Origin: Clonostachys chloroleuca
Lineage: Eukaryota > Ascomycota > Sordariomycetes > Hypocreales > Bionectriaceae
Direction of reading: 5' to 3'
NCBI GenBank assembly: GCA_037952775.1
Contig: JBANAY010000003.1
Span: forward strand, 25,978,001 to 26,042,000
Length of the DNA stretch: 64,000 bases
The stretch's first letter is position 1; each line of letters begins with the position of its first letter. A program made the translations under genes and the position numbers. Shown here in pieces: positions 23,896 to 34,781 of the stretch. The notes under the pieces are model-generated. The model was not told the origin of the DNA, searched no databases, and saw only the letters and a list, made by a program, of their open reading frames with translations.

Positions 23896-25794
23896 ATGAC
23901 TTTCAAGTGGGAGATACACAAACCCTTGATTAAGCGGCTCTATATCGATGAGGGGAGAACTCTCGATGAGATACAGGAGTTTATGAAAACGGTCCACGAT
24001 TTCACCCCAAGGTATGCAAGCTTTCTCGAACCGAGCACGCTCTCTTGGGTCGATGTACACACGCTTATACAAAAGCTATTGGCTCACACACAACCTTCAC
24101 AGTCGTCGATCATGGCAACTCCACATCTCCCGATGGGGGTTCAAAAAACAACATAGAACTGAAATCTACGACGAGAAACTCGTGGCGCGTGTCAAAGAGT
24201 TATGGGCCAAGAATTTCTCGCACCCCGAGATTCTAGAGATTGTGGTCAGGGAAGGGGGTGGAAGATCGATACCCGCGATCTCAAACAGATCCGGGCCCAG
24301 CACAAACTTTCTCTTCGCATCTCCCGGCCATTGATAGCAGCAGGCGATAAGTCATCTGCTCCTGCAAAGGGACAGCCTTCGTCCGACCAAGTCACCCCAG
24401 TTCAGCCAGCCGCGGCCGTTCTCGCAGAGACCCAATTTGAGCCTGCCATACAGCCTGAGTCCCAATCAGAGAGACGGGGGAGAGCGCGTCATTCCCAGAA
24501 ATCAGACGGTACATCGTCTAGATTCCCTTCAGAGATGACAATTGAGGAGGCTCGCCTGCTTTTAGGCCTCGATGACGCTCAATATCGACAACTAGGCTCA
24601 CAATTCAAAAAAAGCTGTCAGCAAAACGGGATTCTGAAGAAGACTTCTGTCTCGTCTGAACTGTGGAAAACTCTAAAGAGCCAACTTATTTCAGATATTC
24701 CGCAATTGCAAAGGGCCTTGGTGAGGTTTCCCGACAATTTGGAAATGAAGACGTTGGCCCTGGAAATCATCTGCTCGAATATCACCAAGCGGATACGTGT
24801 GGCGACGAAAAAGATTGGCCTCCCGGAAGCAAAAAACATCCTGGGGTTAAATCCCAATGAAGCAAGGCAGATGCGGGAGGCCTTGTGTGAAGTGCTTCGC
24901 GATGCGAATTGTAGCTCTAAATCCGACGTCACAGCTGCTGAGTGGAAGCAGCTTAAAAGGCGATGGGGAGAGAAGTGCGAGGCAGTGCAGCGAGCAATCG
25001 ACCTCAGCCCTGATCATGTTGACTATAACAAATTTTCTCGCGCGATTGAACTCCTTGCCAAGAACGTGATTGCAAGAATACAGCAAACCCAAAAGCAAAA
25101 TGGCGAGTACGTGCCCCGCCGCAAGCAGAAGGAGCCTACAGTTCCAATATCGCAGCGTTCGGACGTTTCGTCTATGCCTGACGCCGGCATCTCACAGGTG
25201 GCCGGCGACGACTCCGTTGGGCTCCTAAGCAACACTGGACCCGAGAACGAACCAAATTACAACACAATAGCCTCACAAAATCTACAATCTCGTTATGGTC
25301 GGACCGCGACTAGGATACCAGTAGCCGGTGGTGTCCTCAGAACCGTAGGTCAAACACCCGCCTCTCATGCCCACGTTGTAGTTCCTGGCATGCCGGACCT
25401 GTCGACTACAGGTCATCAAATCTCCCCTGCAATTCAGGGAGACTCTCAGCAGCAGTTTCTATTCCAGGCTGCAACGACTGCTTTCCAGAATACGCAACCA
25501 ATGCAAGTCGAGCCGGTGGCTGCTTACTTCCGCCTGCATCATGCATCTGGTTTCCCTACAGTCCCTCTGTGGATCGCAACGATGAATGAACCATCTGTCA
25601 TTGAAGTGAGAAAGATAGTGTCGGACAGACACCCCGATGCATTCTGCGCTCGAATAGAGGGCATCGTGAAAGGTGGGATGGGAGTAGAACTGCCGCTAAA
25701 GATTGAAGACGACGAGGAGCTCAGAGCTTACATGTCGCATCTCCAAGGGGCTGCGCCCACCTTCCGCGTACAGCTGGTATGGAAGCAGCCATAA
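23896..25794 (+). CDS. Clr5-domain protein (one frameshift)
   Basis: Exon 1 23896-24011 and exon 2 24103-25794, with a 91-bp intron. The N-terminal 50-60 residues form a Clr5 domain: WEIHKPLIKRLYIDEGRTLD, then after the intron SRRSWQLHISRWGFKKQ. The domain is named after the fission yeast silencing factor Clr5 and occurs in many copies in filamentous ascomycetes. It is presumed to bind DNA or chromatin. A second helical block (LVARVKELWAKNFSHPEIL) follows, then a linker. The middle region (about 140-310) is mostly helical, with two similar EA..LLGL / EAKNILGLNPNEAR segments. A folded-looking C-terminal part ends VQLVWKQP. The G run at 24254-24258 is one base short: adding one restores reading from EIVVREGG into the following WKIDTRDLKQ and gives 603 codons. 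Probably a sequencing error. Confidence 0.8.
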
Positions 25795-26643
25795 ATAACA
25801 CAGGTCAGGATTGGAGCGCTTATAATATTATGGTGGTGTTACGAGTTGAAACGCCCAGCAATTCGGTGAAAAGGAAGGATGGGAATAACCGAATGCTGAA
25901 GCTCGGTAATGGCCAAAATTTTGGTTGTTTATTGGATTCCTAAGCCACCAACAACGAGGGATGGTGAGATAACCGAAGATGGCTGCAAAGGTTTCGGTGC
26001 GAGTTTGGCCCTTTAAGGCCGATGCTACCCCATCGGTTTCGTCCGATTGTTAAGACTATCCATGTTACCCCGCCTTGCATCGCGGGTAGAGACATTCTAT
26101 GGAGGGGTTCTGCCTAATGCAAAGCTAGGCAGGTATTTTAAGACTGATCAAGGAGGAGAAACATGTGTATATACACATCCACGGAGGGCCCCATTATAAC
26201 TTTGTCATGATAGTTGATTCAGTGCCGACACAGTGATTGCGTGCTCAACCCATTTGCATCCTTGTCCATTGCAGCGATACAGGGACTCCGATTTCGCAGC
26301 GGAGATTTTAGAAATCGAATGCTTGCCCACGCACGAGGTGGGGTGACGATAATGCGCTGCGAGATCCAGGGTCGCGTATGGGCGGTTATTGGACGCAGCA
26401 GTTATCTGGCAGGTTCCCCACTGTGAAAAGACCATTGCATGGGGCCAGCACGCAATGGATTATTATAGTGGATTTATTGATCAGCTCTCAAATAAATTCA
26501 GTGAGCTCCCATTACCGAACGCAACCACACATAACCGAATTAGCGGCATCCAGCAACCTCAGGGAAGCGAGAGACTGGTCGACTGCCTTGCCGAGCTCTT
26601 CACGGTTTGAGCACAAAAGGCGGCCAATTCCCTCATTCCCACC
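25795..26643. other. intergenic, 849 bp
   Basis: 3' flank of the Clr5-domain gene and promoter region of the D-lactate dehydrogenase gene. No coding frame of interest and no clear regulatory motif that I can name. Confidence 0.5.
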
Positions 26644-28762
26644 ATGACTGCCAACCGAGCAGCCATGGCGAGCCTGCGACAAAAAATGCCAAACCCGGCG
26701 ACTCTCCGGTCGTACCGGGCACTCCAGAGAGTCGTCGCCGTCCCCAGAGTCCGATGCTATGCGACCGACATCGAGCCCGAGCGCCCCAAGACCCTTCGCC
26801 AGGGCAATGAGGTGAAGCTCGGCCGGTCCTTCCAGGGCCAAGTCCAGGGCAGTATTGGCCAGCGAATCCAACGCGAGCGCGAGGAGCGAGATCGCTACGA
26901 GCACTGGCGCGAGGTCACTGACCCCAGCAGGAATTGGACTTTGACCATCTGTGAGTGATCCCCAGTCGTTGCTGAGCGGTTTTCCACGACTCTCGACCTC
27001 AATTGGACTTGTTGCGCTGACACCAGTGTGCTGCAGTCGTCCTGGGCATGGTCGGTATTTCATACTGGCTGGGCACCTTCTGGCACCGCGAAGAAGAAAA
27101 AGCCTCGACCTATCGTCTCGCAACCGCAAAAGAAATCCGCCACAACACGAAGCTCGAGAATATGCAGGCTGCCTGGGCGGACTTCCTCAAGATTGTTGGA
27201 AAGGATCATGTCAGCACCCTCGAGACCGACATTGACCACCATGCTACATCTGATTGGTCTTCCCACAAGCCCAAGCCCGAGGAACGGCCATTCTGCGTCG
27301 TCTATCCAGGCTCTACACAGGAGGTTTCCGAGATCATGAAGATCTGCCACAAGCGAAAGATCCCCGTTGTCGGCTACAGCGGCGGCACCAGTCTGGAGGG
27401 CCACTTCACACATACCCGCAAGGGCATCTCGATCGATTTCGGGAGGATGAACAAGGTTCTGGCTCTGCACAAGGACGATCTTGACGTCGTGGTTCAGCCC
27501 GCCGTGCGCTGGGAGCTGCTCAACGAGGATCTGGGCAAGGACGGGCTCTTCTTCCCTCCTGACCCCGGCCCGGGCGCCATGATTGGCGGTATGATCGGAA
27601 CCGGCTGCAGTGGTACCAATGCCTACAGGTACGGTACCATGCGTGAGTGGGTTCTGAGCATCACCGCTGTCCTGGCGGATGGAACCGTCATCAAGACCCG
27701 CCAACGCCCGCGCAAGAGTTCTGCTGGATACGACCTCACCAAGCTATTCATCGGATCCGAGGGCACTCTTGGCCTCGTCACTGAGGCCACCCTCAAGCTC
27801 GCCGTCAAGCCTGAGGATACCAGTGTCGCCGTTGCTTCGTTCCCCAGTATCCACCACGCCGCTACCTGCGTCAGCAAGGTTGTTGGCAAGGGTATCCCCG
27901 TCGCTGCCGTGGAAATCCTGGATGACAACCAGATGAGGTGCATCAACGAAGCTGGAGCAACTTCGCGCCACTGGACGGAGGCACCCACCATCTTCTTCAA
28001 GTTTGCCGGTACCCCCAACGGAGTCAAGGAGCAGGTCAGCCAGGTCCAGGCCCTGGCCAAGGAGGTCGGTAGCAAGAGCTTTGATTTCGCCAAGAGTCAT
28101 GAAGAGCAAGACGAGCTCTGGAGTGCCAGGAAAGAGGCTCTGTGGAGCGCTCTGGCCGTCAAGAAGGAGGGCGACCGGGTCTGGACTGGTGATGTGGCTG
28201 TCCCTGTGAGCCACTTGCCGGACCTCATCGAGGAGACCAAGGAGGATATGAAGAAGAGCGGTCTATTTGGAACCATTGTCGGTCATGTAGGAGATGGCAA
28301 TTTCCACAGTACGTACAAGGAGAGCACAATAACGCATATGGAACGGGATCGTGCTAACATTCAACAGGTATCCTATTATACAACGACGCCCAGAGGGCTA
28401 AGGCAGAAGCCGTTGTTCACCGCATGGTGAAGCGAGCAGTTGAGTTGGAGGAACAGTCACGGTAGGCCATGAAAATTTTCCCTGCGCTCATCTACTCAAA
28501 TGAATTGTTCTAATATAAGTATTAGGGAGAACACGGTGTCGGTCTAGTGAAGAGAGACTACCTGCCTCATGAGCTGGGTGAGTCGACTGTTGACGCGATG
28601 CGCCTGGTAAGAACCCCAGTCCTTATATGCTTATCATACAAATCAATTACTAACGGATACCGTTTACAGATCAAAAATGCCTTTGATCCCCAGTGTTTGT
28701 TGAACTGCGACAAAGTCGTTCGCATGCAGAAGCCTGCCAGCGGTGAGGTCCACGAGTGGTAA
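26644..28762 (+). CDS. dld1: D-lactate dehydrogenase (cytochrome), mitochondrial (one frameshift)
   Basis: Five exons: 26644-26950, 27037-28308, 28368-28461, 28526-28606, 28670-28762. The product, about 615 aa, oxidises D-lactate to pyruvate and passes electrons to cytochrome c. The N-terminus is a basic, Arg-rich mitochondrial presequence ending near RVRCYAT. A membrane segment follows (about 100-118, FVLGMVGISYWLGTFW), as in the inner-membrane enzyme. The FAD-binding domain runs from about 185 (VVYPGSTQEV, GYSGGTSLEGH, GGMIGTGCSGTNAYRYG). The FAD-oxidase C-terminal domain carries HVGDGNFHS and GEHGVGLVKRDYL. Exon 3 lacks one base in the G pair at 28450-28451: ELEEQSR is read where the family has ELEGTVT. 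Adding a G makes the exon 3/4 splice phase and total length (616 codons) correct. Probably a sequencing error. Confidence 0.92.
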
Positions 28763-29344
28763 TGAATGCGAAAAGGAACACGGCGTTTCGAATCGTCCGC
28801 CAGGCCCCGGGCTATGTGCTTGTAACGGTGTAAAATGATTGTATAGGTAGCGTTGATGCTATATACCGGTAGTTGCTCAACCCTGTGTCCTGTCCCCATG
28901 CTCCTTTCATCACCAACACATACCAGCTTCAGCCGTTGAATTCTGGCTATCTCAAGCACTAGCAGACAGTGGGTAAATTCCCTTGCTTAGCGACCAGTAA
29001 AACCGCGAATCACCCACAGTTAGCCGTGACCCCTTGTTTCGGCCTGTTATCCACCGTTATCGCTTATCAGCGGTGGCATGTGGTGTCGCTGCCCCACGTC
29101 ATAGCGCGCCGCCGGCATTACAGTCACATGGCTCGCATCACGACGCCTCCCTTAGAGAGGCCTTCGATATAACTCGCACGCTTACAATCGACTTATTCTC
29201 TTCCATTTCCCACATCATTCCTGGTTTCTTTACAGCTAAAGCGCCGCGACCCCATCTCACCAGTACCAGACCGCAAGTAACAGGGACGAGAACCCCGCTA
29301 TTGATCGGTTTCAGGGGACCCTTTGCCCCGCGCCGCGGTCGGTC
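28763..29344. promoter_or_regulatory. intergenic, promoter region of the PHAF1-like gene
   Basis: 582 bp between two plus-strand genes. The right half is C-rich with short open frames that do not look coding. It must hold the D-lactate dehydrogenase 3' end and the start site of the next gene; I cannot mark either precisely. Confidence 0.45.
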
Positions 29345-30948
29345 ATGTCGCATTTCTCTGCACAGCTCCAGCCTGGCCGTGGGCTTGGCTTTCTAGGTAT
29401 GGGAGGCGGCATTCATATCTCTTCTTGTTTCGACTTGGACTGACTGTCTGAAATGCAGCCCTCGGAGCCTCGTTGCACGATATCCTAACGCGTCTCAAGG
29501 CTGAGCCTCAGCGGTTCCCCAAAATCGACATATTATACGACCCGAGGAGCCCTGTAACAGAGCCTGTCTGTATCTATCTTCCCCTGAATGGGATCCGACT
29601 ACGCTTCGATGGACCTGAACAGCGGTTAAGACTCATAGAAGTCGTCGATTTCAACAAGAGCCACATTACGTTCAACGACAAAGACCTAGTAAGGCCCCTC
29701 AACGGCACAACGGCAGCAGCCCCGACAAACACCAGCGATGGGTCCTTGGGGCCAACATTTAGACACATCTACCATAGACTTCTTGGGCCAACTTATGCAG
29801 GAGAGTATCTTCCACCGACGAATGGCCAACAAGACGGGATTTACGTACTCTCCTATCCCGGTGTTGCTTTCAACTTTTCGCTGCCAGCGTCAGCCTACTC
29901 GCCAGACAAGGATGTCGTATCGTTACTCTCCTCGTCTTCAAGCCAAACGGCGACGTCGATGGCTATCTTCAGTGGTGTCTCGTGGGCCGAATCCCGAAGT
30001 TCTCTATGGACCGAGATCCTTCCCAGTGTTAAGCTCACGTCCATTGTTCCCCGGAGCAAGGATGTTGCACCTGACGAGATTTCGCTGATCCGGATACAAG
30101 GCGGTGGGAAGTTGGAGCTGTTCCGGAAGTGGACGAACAACGCATTCGTGATTAAGCTGGGAGAAACATCACCCCAGGATTTAGTAAGGGAGCTCGGCCC
30201 GCCAAGCGCAATTTATAGAAAGAACGATCAGAAGATGGTGATCCACAAGCTTCGCACAGCAAGCCATACGCGCAGCCGACCGAGCGCTGGTGAGCTGGGA
30301 AGGCCTGACGACTTGACCGACACGGATCATTCCTCGATGAATACCGGTTCGGACGACTCGGACAATGAAGCCGCCGTCGAGGAGTTTGCGCGGAACCCGT
30401 CAGGAGAGTGCTTTTACAACTACTTTTTCCTCGGGTTTGATGTGCTATTATCAACACCCGTACCGGTCTCACCAACGCCCCCTGGGCAAGCTGGGCAGGA
30501 AGAAATAGTTCCAAGTGATATCAAAAATCATTCTCCGGACAGACTTGTCGCCACCAAGCTCGTTATTCATGGCAACGTGCCTGGGTCGTACGAATTCAAT
30601 CGCCATCGGCGCTGCCGCTGGGAAATTGGGTGTCTTCCCGAGAAGCCGGAGGAAGGACCCGCCAACTCTGAGCTGCTCTTCAAAGACGTAGAGGTTCGCA
30701 TGAACGAGAAGTGGGCGCCATCTTATCCGGGCCAAAGCGCACAGCCGCGGCAAAGAGGCATGGTCTTGAACCGTGGCTGGGGAGATAGTCCAGGCAGCAG
30801 TTGCGAGTTGCTTGGGGGCTGGGAAGAGAGTGGTGCTCGCAGAGCTGAAGCCAATGGCGATTCAACGACGACGACGCTCTATGGATTCCCCGGCATGGTA
30901 TTTGAGGTTTTGAAGAACGGATATGTCAATACTCTTACGGTTTTTTAG
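29345..30948 (+). CDS. PHAF1/UPF0183 family protein
   Basis: Exon 1 29345-29396 and exon 2 29459-30948, with a 62-bp intron (donor GTATGG, acceptor TGCAG). The product is 513 aa. It matches the UPF0183 family (human C16orf70, now PHAF1) from its first residues: QLQPGRGLGFLALGASLHDI and then ILTRLKAEPQ..FPKIDILYD. The family hallmark NGIRLRFDGPEQRLRLIEV is at about residues 60-80. Human PHAF1 works with BCAS3 at the forming autophagosome, binding phosphoinositides; fungal members are little studied, so an autophagy or membrane role is inference. A Ser/Asp-rich low-complexity insert lies near 285-320. The C-terminal part (YGFPGMVFEVLKNGYVNTLTVF region) is also conserved in the family. Frame intact. 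Confidence 0.88.
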
Positions 30949-31894
30949 ACAGCGCAATATGTGCGAAGTGATTTTTATTAAATGCCCTCGTGGGGCTTCT
31001 ATTATTCCATAAACAGGGCGCCACCACGTTTGTCTTTTCATGAACGCCCAGGTTGCGGCGTCTCATTTACCTAACTATAGCTCAGTTAGTATTCCTAGTT
31101 TTCCGGCATAATCAGTTATTCGTAGGTATGCGAGTACTATTCATTGGATACGAGATTAGTATCAGGCGGAGCTGTTGTTCACCGAGTGATGTCTCCCTTT
31201 GCACGGCTCCGTTTCCTACTGCTCCAACGGCAGAGCCGGGGATGTTTAGGATAAGCATATTTCACCATGTCTACCTAATGCACGCTTCAATGCTTTAACC
31301 AACTTTTCACATCCACTTCTCCAAACCACCTGCCTATTTGATGTTTCGGTCCAACAAACGTTCTTGAGCCAAGCCTGCCTGTTGCGCGACTAGTGTGGTA
31401 GGAAAGGAACTAATCGATAAGGGCAATGGTTCTTTTTGAAAGCCGGAGTACCTGTTATGAGTCTTTAGAGGGAAAGTGTGTCCAATGGCTCTAGAGACGC
31501 ATGGTGGGATTCAGGAACCGCTTGTACGACTTTAAATGAGGCTTCGGATCGACAACTATCCACGAGAACTAGGATGAGAGCACGCCATCCCAGACCAGAA
31601 CCTGCAAAAGTCACCCAGGTCTCCAAATATGCTCCAGAATGACCCCGCATGGGGCTGCTACTCAAAGGAACTTGGCATTCTTTCACCGAGTGGTAGATAA
31701 CGTGGATCAACATTCCTAAATAGGCAACTCATATCGTGAAGCCAAGGGAGGGAACCGCTTGGATAAATGTCTGATATAAAGCCAGAAACGCCCTCAAGGC
31801 TTTATTCTCTTTCTATCTTACTTTTCTTCCTTCTCAAGTTTCTTTCTGTTCAGTGGGGTTCTGGTTTGAATTTCTCACCAATTGTCTACACAAC
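30949..31894. promoter_or_regulatory. intergenic, promoter region of the M28 peptidase
   Basis: 946 bp. GATA-type sites (CGATAA near 31413, AGATAA near 31691) and a TATA box near 31773 lie upstream of the peptidase, followed by a strongly pyrimidine-rich leader (31800-31850). GATA sites upstream of secreted proteases often mean nitrogen control by AreA-type factors; that is inference here. The left part is the 3' flank of the PHAF1-like gene. Confidence 0.5.
31773..31780 (+). promoter_or_regulatory. TATA box of the M28 peptidase gene
   Basis: GATATAAA lies about 115 bp before the ATG at 31895, followed within 25-60 bp by a CT-rich tract typical of fungal start sites. The spacing fits a core promoter. 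Confidence 0.55.
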
Positions 31895-33691
31895 ATGAAG
31901 TACACTCAACCCGCCATAGCTCTAGCCTTCTTGGCTTCTTCCGCATTAGCAGCAGAGTGCAAGCCCAAGGTTGATTCTGAAAGCTTGCAGGCGGATATCA
32001 AAACTGAAAAGTGAAGTCATGCATTACTAGACTCTTATGAGTAACCATTCAGCTAATCGAACCTTGTACAAAGCCTTTGGAGTCATCTGGAAGCTCTCAA
32101 CGACATCGCTTTTGAAAAGGGAAATGGAAACCGTGCCTTTGGCCTCCCCGGTTTTGCCGCATCGGTTGACTACATTTGGTCTCACATTTCTGGATTCAAT
32201 GGCACAAAGAGTTGGAAGCAAGACTTCTCTGCCTGGTCAGTTAAACTCCCCGCCCACTTTCAGATGACTGTACTAAGAAGTCACACAGGTTCGCCGAGGT
32301 CCAGACCATCTCGTTGAAGGTGAAAGACGAGGATCTCTATGTCTTCGGCATAGCCTACTCCCCCTCAACGTCACAGGAAGGCATCACAGCGCAAGTTGTC
32401 CTCGGCCCCGCCGGCGAGGCTGGGTGTAGTGAAGAGAGCTACAATGGTCTTGACGTAGAGGGCAAGATCGTTCTGACACAACGGTTCCGCTGCCCCACGG
32501 GCGGCACATTGGCAGGCCGAGTGAAGCCTGCTGCGGCGCGAGGTGCAGCAGCCGTGATCATCTACCATGATCTCACTACGAAACCCACGGCTGGGTCGTT
32601 CGGTGAGGTCAATTTGGAGGCCTATGCCCCGACGGGATTTATTCACAAGGCAGATGGTGAGGCCATCATTGCACGTATTGAGGCTGGTGAGACGGTGGAG
32701 GCATACTTTCAACAAACGCAGCTGGTGGAGCAACGGGTCACTCAGAATGTATTTGTTGAGACGGCAGACGGCGACCCGACTAACGTGATAATGGTAAGTT
32801 GGCTACCGTTTTCTCCGGATTTATATCCTGAGGGCTAATCGAAATGGACGCAGCTCGGCGCTCATCTTGACAGTGTCCAGGCTGGTCCCGGTATCAATGA
32901 CGATGGTAAGAGTGTCTCCCCAAGCCAGTTGAAAGTTTGTGGCACATCTCGAAAATTGCTAACAGACTCAATAAGGCTCTGGAACCAGTCTAGTCCTAGA
33001 AATCTTCAAAGCATTGACGAAATATCGATTCAAGAACAAGGTCAGGTTCGCATGGTGGGGAGCCGAGGAGTACGGTCTTCTTGGCTCAAAACACTACTGT
33101 CAGAACCTCGAAACCAAGGAAGTAAACAACATTCTGGCCTATCTCAACTACGACATGGTTTCAAGGGGCTACTTTGGCGTCAGCGATAATGACGGTCGCG
33201 CATATGGCTCGGTTGCACCACGCGGTTCCGAGGTCATCCAACAGATCTACCTCGACTGGTTCAAGGCTCGGGGATTAGAGACGACGCCCGCTATTCTCAC
33301 TAACGGCAGCGACTATGCATCGTTCTGGGGCATTTTGAACAAGCCTTTTGGTTTCCTCAACACCGGGACAGGGGTGGCGCAGGACGACTGTTACCATCAA
33401 GCCTGTGACACGATCGACAACCCAGATGCAGAGACTATTACATACAATGCCAAGGTAAGCCCCACTGATACATATTAGGTTTCAATGTAAGATCTGATGG
33501 GATTCTTCTAGGCTGCGGCGCACATGGTCTCGATCCTCTCTATGAAGGGCCATCAACTTATCCTCAAGACTATTGTGAACGAGACGTCTCTTGCGATGAT
33601 AAAGAGAAGCGATTTCTTCACAGATGAGATCAATATTGAGGAGCTCGAAGCACTTGGTGAGAGACATCTGGGGTGTGGGCACGATCTGTGA
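31895..33691 (+). CDS. secreted M28 family aminopeptidase with PA domain
   Basis: Six exons: 31895-32010, 32074-32235, 32289-32793, 32854-32905, 32976-33454, 33512-33691, summing to exactly 498 codons (497 aa). Introns are 53-70 bp. A signal peptide (MKYTQPAIALAFLASSALA) marks secretion. A protease-associated domain occupies about residues 130-235. The zinc peptidase domain shows all expected ligands: GAHLDS (His/Asp region, about 263-268), NDDGSG (about 277-282), GAEEYG with the catalytic and ligand Glu (about 306-311), NYDM (about 334) and YHQACD (about 418). Two Cys near the last motif could form a disulphide. It resembles the fungal aminopeptidase Y / leucine aminopeptidase group, which removes N-terminal residues from peptides outside the cell or in the vacuole. 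Frame intact; its own TATA box and CT-rich leader suggest inducible expression. Confidence 0.93.
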
Positions 33692-34781
33692 AGAATGGTT
33701 CTCTAGCATCACAAAGGTTGGGTAGCAATAGAATAGGCTATTCGGCGAAAAAAGTACATTCAAGCAATGTGAGAAATGACTGTAATTGTCAGTTCGAGTA
33801 AAAGAGAGATTTCTGATATGATAAGGCAACCACAAGTGGAAAACGTAGAGCACTCATAGATGGGCGATTTCCTAATCCTCTCACCTACATCCTCATGGTT
33901 GTTGTGATTGGTAATCAAAGAAGTTGAGGGTTGGGTTGTAGTTGCTGGGGTCTGAGATGAGTGACGAGCATACTATGGATGCTCTCCGCTCTCGGAGACC
34001 GAAAGGTTCAGAAATCAACGGCGGCCGTCTGCTAAAATCTTAGCTCTTCTCGATCTGTTTCGACAGCAGTCGTCTAAATCGGCAACGTATACCCGGACCC
34101 TTCAAAGAGCGGGAACAGAGATCACATCACCCAGTCTATTCCCACCCTCCTGTTACGTAAAGTCAATGGGCAGAAAGTTGATTTGCACGCATGGGGTAAC
34201 TGGTGTTTTTCCCTGCAGCCCTTTTGTATTTTCCTTTCTTGTAGCGCCAAAGTGGTGCAGGGGGTCGGTGGAGATTCAATCTCATCTCGCCGTAATCCTC
34301 ATTCATGTTCGGATCGCATCCATCGTAAATACTACTCCTCCAAACACTGCGAGTCATATTCCCCTAAAAACCCGGCAGGCTTCTCATTTTTCACATTGAC
34401 CGAGTTTTTTTTCTTCAGTTTCTCCGACCTCCGGCGCTTTCAAAGGGCAGAGAACGCGCCCCGCAAGAGACACACCGCACCATATAATGACGAGTACATC
34501 CGTTGCTTGCAAATGAAATCACCCCGTTGCAAGCTCGGAAGCCGAAGAAGCAGCCTAAATAAGAGTTTTAAGTCGTTTGGGTGCCGTTGACCATTTGGCT
34601 CGTGTCTCGCTTTGAAACTGACGCGCCTTGCAAACCAGCATGCAAACGTAGTGTCCAATGACTCATTTTGAATATCCAGGACTGCCATCATATATATTTC
34701 TATTGAATACATCCGTACGCTGGGTGCGTCGTTGCTCCAAAGCTCAACTGTCTTAGTCGTTCCCCAGATCAAGAAACACCC
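33692..34781. other. intergenic, 1.1 kb
   Basis: 3' flank of the peptidase gene and promoter region of the MFS exporter. The open frames across it (for example 34183-34590) are poor in hydrophobic structure and look like chance. Confidence 0.55.
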
